From the NCBI RefSeq assembly GCF_000237805.1, contig NZ_CM001376.1, forward strand, positions 1,044,349-1,108,348: 64,000 bases of DNA, written 5' to 3'. The notes beneath the pieces were generated by a model. The model made no database searches and was not told the DNA's origin. It worked only from the letters and a program-made list of their open reading frames with translations. This DNA is from Jonquetella anthropi DSM 22815. GTDB taxonomy: Bacteria > Synergistota > Synergistia > Synergistales > Dethiosulfovibrionaceae. The translations under genes and the position numbers were made by a program. This document shows, one piece after another, positions 8,354 through 16,879 of this stretch (position 1 is the first letter of the stretch; each line of letters begins with the position of its first letter).

Positions 8354-9895
8354 TTACTTCAGCCGCTCCTGCTCGGGATAGTGGACGTTGCCCAAGTAGT
8401 TGACCTTTCCGTCGTACAGGTCTTCGAGCCCGATGATGTCCTTCTGGCCGCCGTTCAGCTCGTCAGCGTGAGACAGATACACGAACGGATGCAGCTCGTT
8501 CAGCCGATCCCAGATCTTCTGGAACAGCTCGGAACGCTTGTCTTCGTTCGCCGTCTGAGTGGCTTCCTTGATGTACCCGTCAACCAGTTCGTCCTTCAGG
8601 AACGTCTTGTTGGTCGAACCAATGGCCGGAATCGTGAACAGCGACTGCCAGTAGATGCCCGCGTCCCGGTTCGTCTGCATGCCCCACGTGCCCAGATACA
8701 TGTCGTGCTTGCCTTCCTTGAGCTTGTCGTCGAACACGGCGTTCTCGAACACCTGAACGTTCACGTTGATGCCAACCTGAGCCAGCATGGACTGGATAAC
8801 CGTCGCCCCGTCAATACGGTCCTGAGCGTTGATAACCCACAGATTCAGCTCCAAAGGCAGCTTGACCCCAGCCTCGGCCAGCAGCTTTTTCGCTTTTTCC
8901 GGATCGAAGGGCCACGGCTTAGCGTCTTCAGGGAACCACGAGCAGGCGGTCGGAAGCGGCCCCTTCGGTGTCACCGCGTTGCCGTTATAGACCACTTGGT
9001 TATAGGCGTCCTTGTTGATGGCGTACTCAATCGCCAAGCGCACCCGCGGGTCAGACAGCTTGGGGTTCTGCGTGTTCATGCCCAGGTGAAGGAGAACCAG
9101 ACCAGGCGCCTTGACGACCTTGACGTCGCTGCTTTCGCTCAGCCGATTGAAGTCGCCCGACGGCACTGCGTAAATCATGTCAACCTTGTTGGTCTCCAGC
9201 GCGATGACCCGGCTGCTGTCATCCGGCAGCACAACGAACGTCATCTTCTCCGCGTAGGGCTTCTCTCCCCAGTAGTCCTTAAAGGCCTCAAGCTCTACTT
9301 TTTCGCCCTTCGTCCAGCTGACGAACTTATACGGGCCGGTGCCAACTGGATGACGGAAATATTCCTTGCCGGCCTCTTCGACGGCCTTGCGGTTCATTAT
9401 GGAGGCGTAGGGGTGCTTCATCGAGCCGAGGAACCCGCCGACCACGCCGTTGGTTCGCACAATGACCGTGTACTTGTCGATGATCTCGAATCCGTTCGGG
9501 TCGATGTAAATCCCCTTCGACTTGGCAAACACCGACTGAGCCGGATCGGTCACCCGCTTGAGGGAGAACACCACGTCGTCGGCGGTGAGCTCTTCGCCGT
9601 TGTGGAACTTAACGCCTTTGCGAAGGTGGAACTTGTAGGTCACGTCGTCGAGCATTTCCCAGCTTTCAGCCAGCACTGGAACCAGCTTGCGGGTCTTGCC
9701 GTCAACCGTGACTAATGGCTCATAAATCTGTTTCTGCATGGAGAAGGAAAACGTGTCGACCGAGTTCTGAGGGTCAAAGTTCTTCGCGTCGATCGCCACG
9801 CCAACGCGAAGCGTCTCTCCCCGTCCGCCGGCAAAAGCGACGGACGACAGTCCTAATAGGGCTCCGACAGCCAAGATAGCCAGTTTTCTGTTCAT
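8354..9895 (-). CDS. Peptide ABC transporter substrate-binding protein 3 (family 5)
   Basis: 513 residues, promoter-proximal gene of the dpp operon, so probably the most expressed and the cognate binding protein of DppBCDF. ATG 9895 with GGGGAGAG about 12 bases upstream. A signal peptide is seen (MNRKLAILAVGALLGLSSVA then FAGG). Family motifs: RKGVKFHNGEELTADDVVF, HPVGTGPYKFVSWTKGE and LSDPRVRLAIEYAINKD. Its middle region is closer to binding proteins 4 and 5 across the divergent spacer (shared MLAQVGINVNVQVFENAVF) than to 1 and 2, which suggests duplication and dispersal within the island. Ligand inferred as peptides; not provable here. Confidence 0.93.
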   Translation of the reverse strand: MNRKLAILAVGALLGLSSVAFAGGRGETLRVGVAIDAKNFDPQNSVDTFSFSMQKQIYEPLVTVDGKTRKLVPVLAESWEMLDDVTYKFHLRKGVKFHNGEELTADDVVFSLKRVTDPAQSVFAKSKGIYIDPNGFEIIDKYTVIVRTNGVVGGFLGSMKHPYASIMNRKAVEEAGKEYFRHPVGTGPYKFVSWTKGEKVELEAFKDYWGEKPYAEKMTFVVLPDDSSRVIALETNKVDMIYAVPSGDFNRLSESSDVKVVKAPGLVLLHLGMNTQNPKLSDPRVRLAIEYAINKDAYNQVVYNGNAVTPKGPLPTACSWFPEDAKPWPFDPEKAKKLLAEAGVKLPLELNLWVINAQDRIDGATVIQSMLAQVGINVNVQVFENAVFDDKLKEGKHDMYLGTWGMQTNRDAGIYWQSLFTIPAIGSTNKTFLKDELVDGYIKEATQTANEDKRSELFQKIWDRLNELHPFVYLSHADELNGGQKDIIGLEDLYDGKVNYLGNVHYPEQERLK

Positions 9896-10002
9896 CGTAA
9901 ATTTCTCTCCCCTCGAGTATTAGCGCGGCCCTGTGAAAAACTGCGCTTTAAGCTGCCACAACTCACGTATCACAGGTTAAGTCGTTTTTGCCGCTTGAAC
10001 AC

Positions 10003-10030
10003 AGTATAACAGACTTTATACAATTTTCAA
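10003..10030 (-). promoter_or_regulatory. Promoter of the dpp operon
   Basis: On minus: -35 TTGAAA (10025-10030), 16-bp spacer, -10 TATACT (10003-10008), about 108 bp before binding protein 3. The spacer contains one of the three ATTGTATAAA copies, so a repressor bound there would block RNA polymerase. Confidence 0.6.
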
Positions 10031-10546
10031 TGCTCACATGACATGGTAAAGCGACAAAAATTAATCCTTGTTTTAGGGTGTTTTTCCCGCCTCTACAGAA
10101 ATTATTTCAGCAAACACTACAAGTCCAGCGAACTTCTCAAGCCTAGAATAAATTTCAAATAATAAATAACATATATTCTTTTTATAAATCGACGAGTGGC
10201 CAGGCCGTTTCATCCTGTTTTTTCGTCGTCATATTTTTTGTTCGTCTTTATTTGAGGTTAATTGTATAAAACAAGAGAAAATTTTCCGCCTCAGCTCTTT
10301 ATTTATTAAATGCTTTTTCTGACTTTTTAGCTGTCTGAAAAAAAAAGAACCACCACATATTCTTTCGACGAATAAAATTTTCACCAGTTTTCCCTCCGCC
10401 GTCGGTCCACCGCTGACCGATACGGCGAAAAAACTGCTTTTGGAGAGACCGTCTCATTTTCTGCGCCAAGCTACGCCGGCCGGCCCCTGCTGTTTGGCTG
10501 GTGACAGATCTTCTTTTAAAGTCCAACGCCCCTTCAACAGGAGAAA

Positions 10547-10630
10547 CGCCTTTCGCCTTTCGCCTTTCGCCTTTCGCCTTTCGCCTTTCGCCTTTCGCCT
10601 TTCGCCTTTCGCCTTTCGCCTTTCGCCTTT
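10547..10630. repeat. Tandem array, 12 exact copies of CGCCTTT
   Basis: Twelve perfect, uninterrupted 7-bp units (84 bp). A unit of seven is not a multiple of three, so copy-number change would shift any reading frame or alter spacer length. It ends three bases before a second heptamer array. Confidence 0.97.
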
Positions 10631-10633
10631 AGT

Positions 10634-10668
10634 GGTCTTTGGTCTTTGGTCTTTGGTCTTTGGTCTTT
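10634..10668. repeat. Tandem array, 5 exact copies of GGTCTTT
   Basis: Five perfect 7-bp units (35 bp) directly after the CGCCTTT array. The two units share the CTTT end and differ in the first three bases, as if one array had been seeded from the other by mutation and re-expansion. Confidence 0.96.
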
Positions 10669-10988
10669 CTCAGCTTGTCCTTCGACTTTTTCCACCCTAT
10701 CAAGCCGAAGTCCATGGACGAGCGCCCCTGCTTTCAAGAACTTTCATAAATTGGCCACAAAAGACGTCAAATTTTATACATATTTGCCGCCCTGTTTTCG
10801 CCTATCCGAATGGTTCACTCGCGCGCACCTTGACATCGAGGCTCAAGGTCTGCCATAAGATTCTCGATTCGCTCGAATGCAGCTGCATTTTATCGTCTTA
10901 CCCAACAAGGCGGCGCCTTCTCGAACTCAACAACCCAGAATTGATCGGCAACCATTTGCTTCGTCTCTTGCCTTTTCTCGCTTGATTG

Positions 10989-10994
10989 TATAAA
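10989..10994 (+). promoter_or_regulatory. Candidate -10 box for the GntR operon
   Basis: TATAAA (within ATTGTATAAA) lies 28 bases before the GntR ATG. No good -35 is seen. Transcription from here would give a leader of about 16 nt that begins just before the AGGAGGG site. The overlap with the repeated 10-mer suggests autoregulation. Confidence 0.4.
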
Positions 10995-11016
10995 ATCAGC
11001 TCAGGAGGGCGATCAC

Positions 11017-11814
11017 ATGAGCGCACCAACTCAAACAATGCAGAAATCTCTGCCGAATCCTTCGACAGATGAATGCGGGCCCAAAACAACCCCCCACGAG
11101 TCAGATAGCGAACGGCAGACCATGAGGCTGACGGCTACTGAACGGGTCTACGTCGAGATAAAAGACGCCATTCTCAAGGGGGAGTACAAGCCGGGCCAGC
11201 AGCTCCGACAGGACGCTCTGGCGTCGAATTTCGGCGTGAGCCGAATCCCGATCCGAGAGGCGCTGATGCAGCTTTCCCGGGAAAACCTCGTTGTTTTTTC
11301 GCCGTTCAAGGGCGCCGAGGTGGCATCCTTGTCCATTCAGGAACTTCGGGAAACATTCGAGGTCTGCTTTATTCTCGAGGCGGCGGCCATGCGGTACTCC
11401 ATCGACGTTATCACCGACGAGCAGATCAACAAGATCGAGCGGGCAATTCGGGGATCTGACACGGCTGAGCCGTCGCTTCTTGCCGTCGATGGGTCGACGA
11501 AGTGGGATTTTCATCAGGCCCTTTACGCCGTTTCAGGGCGGTCCAAGCTCGTCGCCCTGATCGACGCCCAGCACGTGGCCGCAGAGCGGTACACCCGGCT
11601 GTACCTGCACCTGATGCACGATAAGGGAGATTCTACTAAGGACCACTTGGCCATACTGCAGTGCTGCCGGCTGCGCAACTCCGCAGAGGCGATCCTGATT
11701 CTCCACGAGCACCTGCGCAAGGCCTGCCAGAGGCTTTGCGAGTACATTTATCCTCAGTACACGGCGGCGGACACCGACGGCTCGTATCGAGCGCCGCTGT
11801 TTCCGCCCATGTAG
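11017..11814 (+). CDS. GntR-family (FCD-type) transcriptional regulator
   Basis: 265 residues; ATG 11017 with AGGAGGG upstream. After a polar N-terminal extension of about 40 residues comes a winged-helix GntR domain (about 44-112; YVEIKDAILKGEYKPGQQLR then VSRIPIREALMQL), then an all-helical FCD ligand domain. The FCD metal/ligand residues are visible in WDFHQALY, in the segment around DHLAILQC, and in LHEHLRKA. FCD regulators usually sense small carboxylates or amino-acid derivatives and lose DNA binding on ligand binding. Placed first in the plus-strand gene set and divergent from the dpp operon, it probably controls both. Candidate half-sites ATTGTATAAA occur in the spacer. Confidence 0.92.
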   Translation: MSAPTQTMQKSLPNPSTDECGPKTTPHESDSERQTMRLTATERVYVEIKDAILKGEYKPGQQLRQDALASNFGVSRIPIREALMQLSRENLVVFSPFKGAEVASLSIQELRETFEVCFILEAAAMRYSIDVITDEQINKIERAIRGSDTAEPSLLAVDGSTKWDFHQALYAVSGRSKLVALIDAQHVAAERYTRLYLHLMHDKGDSTKDHLAILQCCRLRNSAEAILILHEHLRKACQRLCEYIYPQYTAADTDGSYRAPLFPPM

Positions 11815-11860
11815 TTTTTCTGCTTGACAGCATCTCAACTTAAAGGAGGAAACGATCATC

Positions 11861-12871
11861 ATGTCTCTCACTCACAAGCAACGCGTTGAACGGGCTTTGG
11901 CCCACCAAGAAACCGATCGGATTGCATACAGCATGTGGATGCACTTCCCCAACAGGGACCGGCATCCCCGCCGCCTGGCCGAGCTGAGCTTGGCCAATCA
12001 GGTGAAGTACGATCTGGACTTCATCAAGTTCATGCCGTTCGGCATGTACTCGACGATTGACTTCGGCGTCGACCTGGATGTCTTCCCCGGCTACACCGAA
12101 GCGCCGGTTCTGCACGCCCCGATCATTAAAGACGTTAAGGACTGGGACAAGATTCACTTCGTCCCCGGCACCGCCGGCGAGTACGCTGTCGTGCTCGAGG
12201 CTCAGCAGCTGCTGTTCGAGATGATGGACGAGCGGATCCCGTTCCTGCAGACCGTGTTCAGCCCGATGACGACGCTGGCCAAGATGTGCAGCCCGAAGGT
12301 CCTTGTGGAACACCTGCGCCAAGATCCGGCTCGGATTCACCGGGCGCTGGAGATCGTCACCGCTACGACGCTCGAGTTCATGAAAGCGTCGGTTGAGCTT
12401 GGCGCCGACGGGTTCTTCTTCGCTTCTCAGCTTTCCGGCGAGGACGCGATGACGTCTGAGGAACATACGGCGTTCGTCAAGTACTACGACAAGGAGCTGC
12501 TGAAAGCTACCGCGTCCCAGACGTGGTTTAACGTTCTGCACCTGCACGGCCCCAAGGTTCGCCTGAAGGAAGTTCAGGATTACCCGGTTCAGGGGCTGAG
12601 CTGGCACGACCGGGATGACGGCCCGTCGATGGACGAGGTGCGGTCCTACAGCGACAAGACGTTCGTCGGCGGCCTGAGCTGGGGCAGCAACTGGCTGGGC
12701 AAGACCGATGAAGAGGTCACCGCGGAAGTTCGAGAGGTAGCGTCCCGGCATGACGGCAAGGGAATCATTCTTGGCCCTGGCTGCGTCATTGCGCCGCAGA
12801 CACCTGAAAGCCGACTGCAGCTCGTGCACTCGACCGTTGTTGAGTGTACCCGCTCCTGTTGTCGCTGTTGA
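11861..12871 (+). CDS. Uroporphyrinogen-decarboxylase-superfamily protein (methyltransferase-like)
   Basis: 336 residues; ATG 11861 with AAAGGAGG upstream, 46 bp after the regulator. The fold family (URO-D) includes HemE and zinc-dependent methyltransferases such as MtaA and CmuA. The start (MSLTHKQRVERALAHQETDR) and the (beta-alpha)8 pattern fit the methyltransferase-like branch; HemE substrate residues are not evident. The usual zinc motif HxCG near residue 227 reads HLHG here, while a Cys remains in GPGCVI near the C-terminus. The last residues form a Cys cluster (ECTRSCCRC) not usual for the family. The context, an amino-acid catabolic set, argues against heme synthesis. The substrate is unknown; demethylation of a methylated amine or thioether is an inference. 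Confidence 0.75.
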   Translation: MSLTHKQRVERALAHQETDRIAYSMWMHFPNRDRHPRRLAELSLANQVKYDLDFIKFMPFGMYSTIDFGVDLDVFPGYTEAPVLHAPIIKDVKDWDKIHFVPGTAGEYAVVLEAQQLLFEMMDERIPFLQTVFSPMTTLAKMCSPKVLVEHLRQDPARIHRALEIVTATTLEFMKASVELGADGFFFASQLSGEDAMTSEEHTAFVKYYDKELLKATASQTWFNVLHLHGPKVRLKEVQDYPVQGLSWHDRDDGPSMDEVRSYSDKTFVGGLSWGSNWLGKTDEEVTAEVREVASRHDGKGIILGPGCVIAPQTPESRLQLVHSTVVECTRSCCRC

Positions 12872-12910
12872 GCTGCCGGTACGGTACCGGTACTTTTGGA
12901 GGGGTTGAAC

Positions 12911-14188
12911 TTGTTCACCATCACAGAATTTCTGCAGCAGGAAGTTAAACCGGCCCTTGGATGCACCGAACCGGGAGCAGTCGCCTTGGCAGTCGCCAAA
13001 GCGTGCGAGCAGCTGCCCGGTACGGCTGAGAAGCTGGATGTGGTCGTCAGCGACAGCATCTATAAAAACGGCATCGCGGTCGGGGTTCCCGGTACGAACG
13101 GGCTCCGGGGCAACGAGATCGCCGCGGCGCTGGCCGTGTTCTGCGGCAAGAGCGCCTATGGCTTGGAAGTCCTGAAGGACGCCTCTCCGGAGGACCTGAA
13201 AGCCGCCAAGGACTTTATGGCCGCCGGCCACCTGTCGCTCAAGGCCAACGGCAAGCCGGGCGTGTTCGTCCAGGCCGTCGCGACCCGCGGGGCCGATACC
13301 GGTGAGGCGATTATCGAGGGCAGCCACGGCAATATCGTTAAGGCGCTACAGAACGGAAAAGTCACGTTTGAAGCCGCCGCAGCTACCGGCGCCGGAGCTT
13401 CCGTCCCAGTGGCCGCGCAGGTTTCGACCATGAACTTTGACGACGTGATGGCACTGGCCGATCAGCTGTCCCCTGCTGACGAGGACTACGTGATGAACGG
13501 CGTGGAGATGAACCTGAAGATCTCCAACTACGGCTTTGAGAACCAAGTCGGCCTCGGGCTGGGACGGGCTGTGAAGAACGCCGCAGGAGCCAGATACGAC
13601 GAGGATCTGGCCGCGCAGGTCAAGGCTATTTCGGCCGCCGCGTCCGACGCCCGCATGGCCGGGGTTTCGCTCCCCGTCATGAGCAGCGCGGGCAGCGGCA
13701 ACCACGGCATCACGGCCATTCTGCCGGTCTACGTGGTGGGCAAGTACTACGGAAAAAGCCGATCCGAAATCGCCCGGGCCATTGCCTACAGCCATCTGGC
13801 TACCAGCTTCATCAAGAGCCGGATGGGACGGCTGAGTCCGGTGTGCGGCTGCGCAGTCGCTGCCGGCGCTGGAGCGGCAGCCGGTATCGTCAACATCATG
13901 GGCGGAACGAACCAGCAGGCCCAAAAGGCGATGGAACTCCTGCTGGGGAACATCATCGGCATGGTCTGCGACGGCGCCAAGGAGTCCTGCGCCCTCAAGG
14001 TGGGGACCGGAGCGACCGAGGCGTTTTACGCGGCTCAAATCGCCCTCAGCGGCGGCGGCATGGCCGTCTCCCAAGGCGTCGTGGACATTTCCGACTTCCG
14101 CAAGACAGCGGACAACGCCGCCCGGCTGAACCGTGAGGGCATGAAGGACGCCGATCACACCCTGATTGACATTATCTCCCACAGATAA
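12911..14188 (+). CDS. L-cysteine desulfidase / YhaM (UPF0597) family protein
   Basis: 425 residues from TTG 12911, chosen because GGAGGGG ends six bases before it; the upstream in-frame TTG at 12896 overlaps that site. The family contains oxygen-sensitive [4Fe-4S] enzymes that cleave L-cysteine to sulfide, ammonia and pyruvate, and is related to the alpha chain of L-serine dehydratase. The conserved Cys positions are visible: Cys18 in LGCTEPG, the PVCGCAV motif, and KESCALKVGTG. The Gly-rich segments SSAGSGNHGI and INIMGGTNQQ also fit. It sits between a URO-D-like gene and an OCD-family gene, consistent with catabolism of a sulfur or hydroxy amino acid. The exact substrate is not proven. Confidence 0.88.
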   Translation: MFTITEFLQQEVKPALGCTEPGAVALAVAKACEQLPGTAEKLDVVVSDSIYKNGIAVGVPGTNGLRGNEIAAALAVFCGKSAYGLEVLKDASPEDLKAAKDFMAAGHLSLKANGKPGVFVQAVATRGADTGEAIIEGSHGNIVKALQNGKVTFEAAAATGAGASVPVAAQVSTMNFDDVMALADQLSPADEDYVMNGVEMNLKISNYGFENQVGLGLGRAVKNAAGARYDEDLAAQVKAISAAASDARMAGVSLPVMSSAGSGNHGITAILPVYVVGKYYGKSRSEIARAIAYSHLATSFIKSRMGRLSPVCGCAVAAGAGAAAGIVNIMGGTNQQAQKAMELLLGNIIGMVCDGAKESCALKVGTGATEAFYAAQIALSGGGMAVSQGVVDISDFRKTADNAARLNREGMKDADHTLIDIISHR

Positions 14189-14205
14189 CAATAGAAACCT
14201 AAAGA

Positions 14206-14235
14206 CCCGGGGCATATATAGCCCCGGGGTTATTG
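14206..14235 (+). terminator. Hairpin after the desulfidase-family gene
   Basis: An 8-bp GC-only stem (14206-14213 with 14221-14228) around a 7-nt loop, followed by a short interrupted T stretch. The next gene starts only 20 bases later, so it is probably a partial terminator or attenuator inside the operon. Confidence 0.5.
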
Positions 14236-14254
14236 TAAATGGAGGTGCTCAGGA

Positions 14255-15271
14255 GTGAAGTCTGTCCGCATTCGTTTTCTGTCCCAAGAGGACATCCTGT
14301 CACTAAATCTCACGTCAACGCAAATCGTTTCGGCCCTTGAACGAATGCTCGTTTCTCACGGCAAAAAGTTGGTGCAGATGCCGCCGAAACCGGCGATCTT
14401 CCCCCGTGAGGGGCGCAAGTACGACTACATGCACGCCATGCCGGCCTACGCGTCCGACCTGGACGTATGCGGCCTCAAGTGGCTTTCTCGCTCGTCAGAG
14501 AACGAGCGGGATCGGGATCTGCCCCAGTTCACCGGCCTGCAGGTGATGAACGATCCGGACAGCGGCGTGCCGCTTGCCGTCATGGACTGCCGCTGGATCA
14601 CCGTGGCAAGGACGACAGCCGTTTCCGTTCTCACCGCCCGACTCTGCTCGCCCCGCGCGCCGAAGGTGATGGGCCTTTTGGGGACCGGCCTTCAGGGCAG
14701 GTTCCACGCCCTCATGCTGGCTCAAGAGCTGCCGACCGTGAAGGAAATCCGCGTCTACAACCGCACCGAGTCGAAACGGGACGAGTTTATCCGTCAGATC
14801 GCGCCCAAGCTGCCCGGCGTAAAGCTGGTTCCGGCCACGATGGAAGAGGCCGTCAGGGACTGCGACGTGGTGGCAGCAGTCGGCCCCGGCGGGCACGGAA
14901 TCCACTTGGACTGGATCGCCCCCGGATCGCTTTTCATTTCCATCAACTTGGCGCAGCCGCTGGCTCCCGACGCCGTCGCCGGCGTTGAGCGAATTTTCAC
15001 CGACGACGCCAAACAGTTCTTGAACCGTTTTGAGACCGAGCCGGACGCGTTCGGCGGCAAGCCGGAAGTGGACGGCGAGCTGAGCGAGCTGGTACTCGGG
15101 AAAAAACAGCCGCGGATCGCGCCTTCAGATCGAGTGCTGTCGCTTAACTTGGGTATGGCGATCAGCGACTTGGCCTTAGGGGACCTCATTTACCGCGAGG
15201 CCGAGGCCAGAAACGTGGGAACCGTGCTTCCCCTGATGGAACAGGAAGACCTCTGGCCGGTTATCGGCTAG
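14255..15271 (+). CDS. Ornithine cyclodeaminase / mu-crystallin family protein
   Basis: 338 residues; GTG 14255 with GGAGGTG seven bases upstream. The family includes NAD-dependent ornithine cyclodeaminase, alanine dehydrogenase and N-alkyl-amino-acid or ketimine reductases. Seen: an N-terminal substrate domain with KYDYMHAMPAY and CGLKWLS (the Lys is a conserved active-site residue), the VARTTAVSVL segment, and the dinucleotide-binding GLLGTGLQGRFHA followed by an acidic/Arg-containing second strand (RVYNRTESKRDEF). The activity within the family cannot be chosen by eye. Clustered with peptide-binding proteins and a desulfidase homologue, it is likely a catabolic dehydrogenase or cyclodeaminase. 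Confidence 0.88.
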   Translation: MKSVRIRFLSQEDILSLNLTSTQIVSALERMLVSHGKKLVQMPPKPAIFPREGRKYDYMHAMPAYASDLDVCGLKWLSRSSENERDRDLPQFTGLQVMNDPDSGVPLAVMDCRWITVARTTAVSVLTARLCSPRAPKVMGLLGTGLQGRFHALMLAQELPTVKEIRVYNRTESKRDEFIRQIAPKLPGVKLVPATMEEAVRDCDVVAAVGPGGHGIHLDWIAPGSLFISINLAQPLAPDAVAGVERIFTDDAKQFLNRFETEPDAFGGKPEVDGELSELVLGKKQPRIAPSDRVLSLNLGMAISDLALGDLIYREAEARNVGTVLPLMEQEDLWPVIG

Positions 15272-15304
15272 AACATAAAAACTGATTTAAAAGGTGGGGA
15301 TGTT

Positions 15305-16834
15305 ATGAAACGGAAGCTGTTGTTCTGTACTTTGGCTGCGCTGGCAGCCCTTGCGGTTGGCGCGTCTCTCCCGGTCTTCGGACAGGAAAAGGACACGCTG
15401 GTGGTAGGAGTGAACGTGGACGCTAAGAACCTCGACCCGCAGAACTCGGTCGACACGGCGTCGTTCTCCCTGATTAAGCAGGTGTTCGAGCCTCTTGTCA
15501 CAGTCGACGGCAAGACCCGTGAGCTCGTCCCCGTGCTGGCCGAGAAGTGGGAACGGCTCGACGACGCCACCTACAAGTTCTACCTCCGCAAGGGCGTCAA
15601 GTTCCACAACGGCGAAGAGCTCACCGCCGACGACGTGGTGTTCTCCCTCAAGCGGGCCACCGACCCGACCCAGTCGGTCTACGCCGGATCCAGCGGCCGC
15701 TTTATCGACCCGAACGGGTTTGAGATCATCGACAAGTACACGGTCATCGTTCGGACGAAGGGCCCGGTCGGCGGGTTCCTGTTCAACATGAAGCACCCCT
15801 ACGCCTCCATTTTCTGCCGCAAGGCGGTAGAAGAAGCGGGCAGCGACGTGTCCCGCCGCCCGATTGGCACCGGCCCGTTCAAGTTCGTCAGCTGGAACAA
15901 GGGCGAAAAGCTCACCTTGGCCCGATTTGACGACTACTGGGGCAAGAAGGCCAACTTCAAGAACCTCGAGTTCCTCATTCTTCCCGACGAGAGCAGCCGG
16001 GTCATCGCGCTAGAAACCGGCAAGGCCGACTTCATCTACGCCGTGCCCAGTAGCGACGCGGAGCGAATCGACCAGAGCGACAAGGTTCACGTCACCAAGG
16101 GGCCCAGCATGGTGCTGATGCACCTCGGGCTGAACACCAAGAGTCCGAAGCTGTCCGATCCTCGGGTCCGTCAGGCCATCGACTACGCGCTGGACAAGAA
16201 CGTGCTGAACCAAGTGGTCTATCAGGGCAACTCGGAAGTTCCAGCCGGCCCACTGCTTCCCGTCAGCATGTGGTATCCCAAGGACGCCAAGCCTTGGCCG
16301 TTTGACCAACAGAAAGCCAAAGAGCTGCTAGCCGAAGCAGGCGTCAAGCTGCCGTTGGAGCTGAACCTGTGGGTAGTCAACGCTCAGGAACGAATCGACT
16401 TGGCGACGGTTATCCAGTCCATGCTGGCTCAGGTTGGCATCAACGTGAACGTGCAGGTGTTTGAAAACGCCGTGTTCGAGGAGAAGATCAAGTCCGGCCA
16501 GCACGACATGTACATCATTACTTGGGGTATGCAGACGTCCCGCGACCCAGCGATGTACTGGCAGACCATGCTCTACTCCACGGCCGCCGGCACAACCAAC
16601 AAGTCGTTCACGTCCGACCCCAAGCTCGACGAGCTGATTGACGCGGCGTTGGCCTGTCTTGACATGGACAAGAGAAACGAGCTGCTTCAGCAGCTGTGGA
16701 ACCGAATTCTCGAGTACCACCCCATCATCCCGCTGGCACTGCCCAATGAGCTGTACGGCTCTGACAGAAACCTTCAGGGCGTCGACGACCTGTACGACGG
16801 GAAAATCAACTACCTCGGCAACCTGCACTATTAG
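15305..16834 (+). CDS. Peptide ABC transporter substrate-binding protein 4 (family 5)
   Basis: 509 residues; ATG 15305 after a GGTGGGG site. The signal peptide (MKRKLLFCTLAALAALAVGA, then LPVFGQ) is followed by a family-5 domain with RKGVKFHNGEELTADDVVF, RRPIGTGPFKFVSWNKGE and LSDPRVRQAIDYALDKN. From about residue 30 to 400 it is almost identical, also at DNA level, to the next gene, which marks a recent tandem duplication; the signal peptide and the last 100 residues differ. No permease gene accompanies it, so it presumably uses the DppBCDF channel encoded divergently. Confidence 0.93.
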   Translation: MKRKLLFCTLAALAALAVGASLPVFGQEKDTLVVGVNVDAKNLDPQNSVDTASFSLIKQVFEPLVTVDGKTRELVPVLAEKWERLDDATYKFYLRKGVKFHNGEELTADDVVFSLKRATDPTQSVYAGSSGRFIDPNGFEIIDKYTVIVRTKGPVGGFLFNMKHPYASIFCRKAVEEAGSDVSRRPIGTGPFKFVSWNKGEKLTLARFDDYWGKKANFKNLEFLILPDESSRVIALETGKADFIYAVPSSDAERIDQSDKVHVTKGPSMVLMHLGLNTKSPKLSDPRVRQAIDYALDKNVLNQVVYQGNSEVPAGPLLPVSMWYPKDAKPWPFDQQKAKELLAEAGVKLPLELNLWVVNAQERIDLATVIQSMLAQVGINVNVQVFENAVFEEKIKSGQHDMYIITWGMQTSRDPAMYWQTMLYSTAAGTTNKSFTSDPKLDELIDAALACLDMDKRNELLQQLWNRILEYHPIIPLALPNELYGSDRNLQGVDDLYDGKINYLGNLHY

Positions 16835-16879
16835 CCCTGCGAGACCTATTCCACTCGCCTCACAAAAGGAGTGACTCCT

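Larger units (their letters stand above)
9896..11016. other. 1.1-kb divergent regulatory spacer
   Basis: No convincing gene. The left half is AT-rich and holds the dpp promoter. The right half has two heptamer tandem arrays, a -10 box and the GntR ribosome-binding site. The 10-mer ATTGTATAAA occurs three times: minus strand at 10015-10024, plus strand at 10261-10270 and 10985-10994. Open frames crossing the heptamers are open only because the repeat unit lacks stops. Confidence 0.7.

Noticed and set aside
10547-10668. Heptamer arrays as a CRISPR array
   Set aside because: Units are 7 bp and directly adjacent, without spacers, and no cas genes are present.
10440-10985. 181-codon open frame containing the heptamer arrays
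   Set aside because: The repeat unit has no stop in any frame, so openness is automatic. No ribosome-binding site, and flanking residues show no domain.
12800-12871. Frameshift at the end of the URO-D-like gene
   Set aside because: The Cys-rich tail looks unusual, but no alternative frame gives a better family-like C-terminus, so the frame was kept as read.
11840-13327. 495-codon open frame on minus across the URO-D-like and desulfidase-like genes
   Set aside because: Antisense shadow of well supported genes; no domain pattern.
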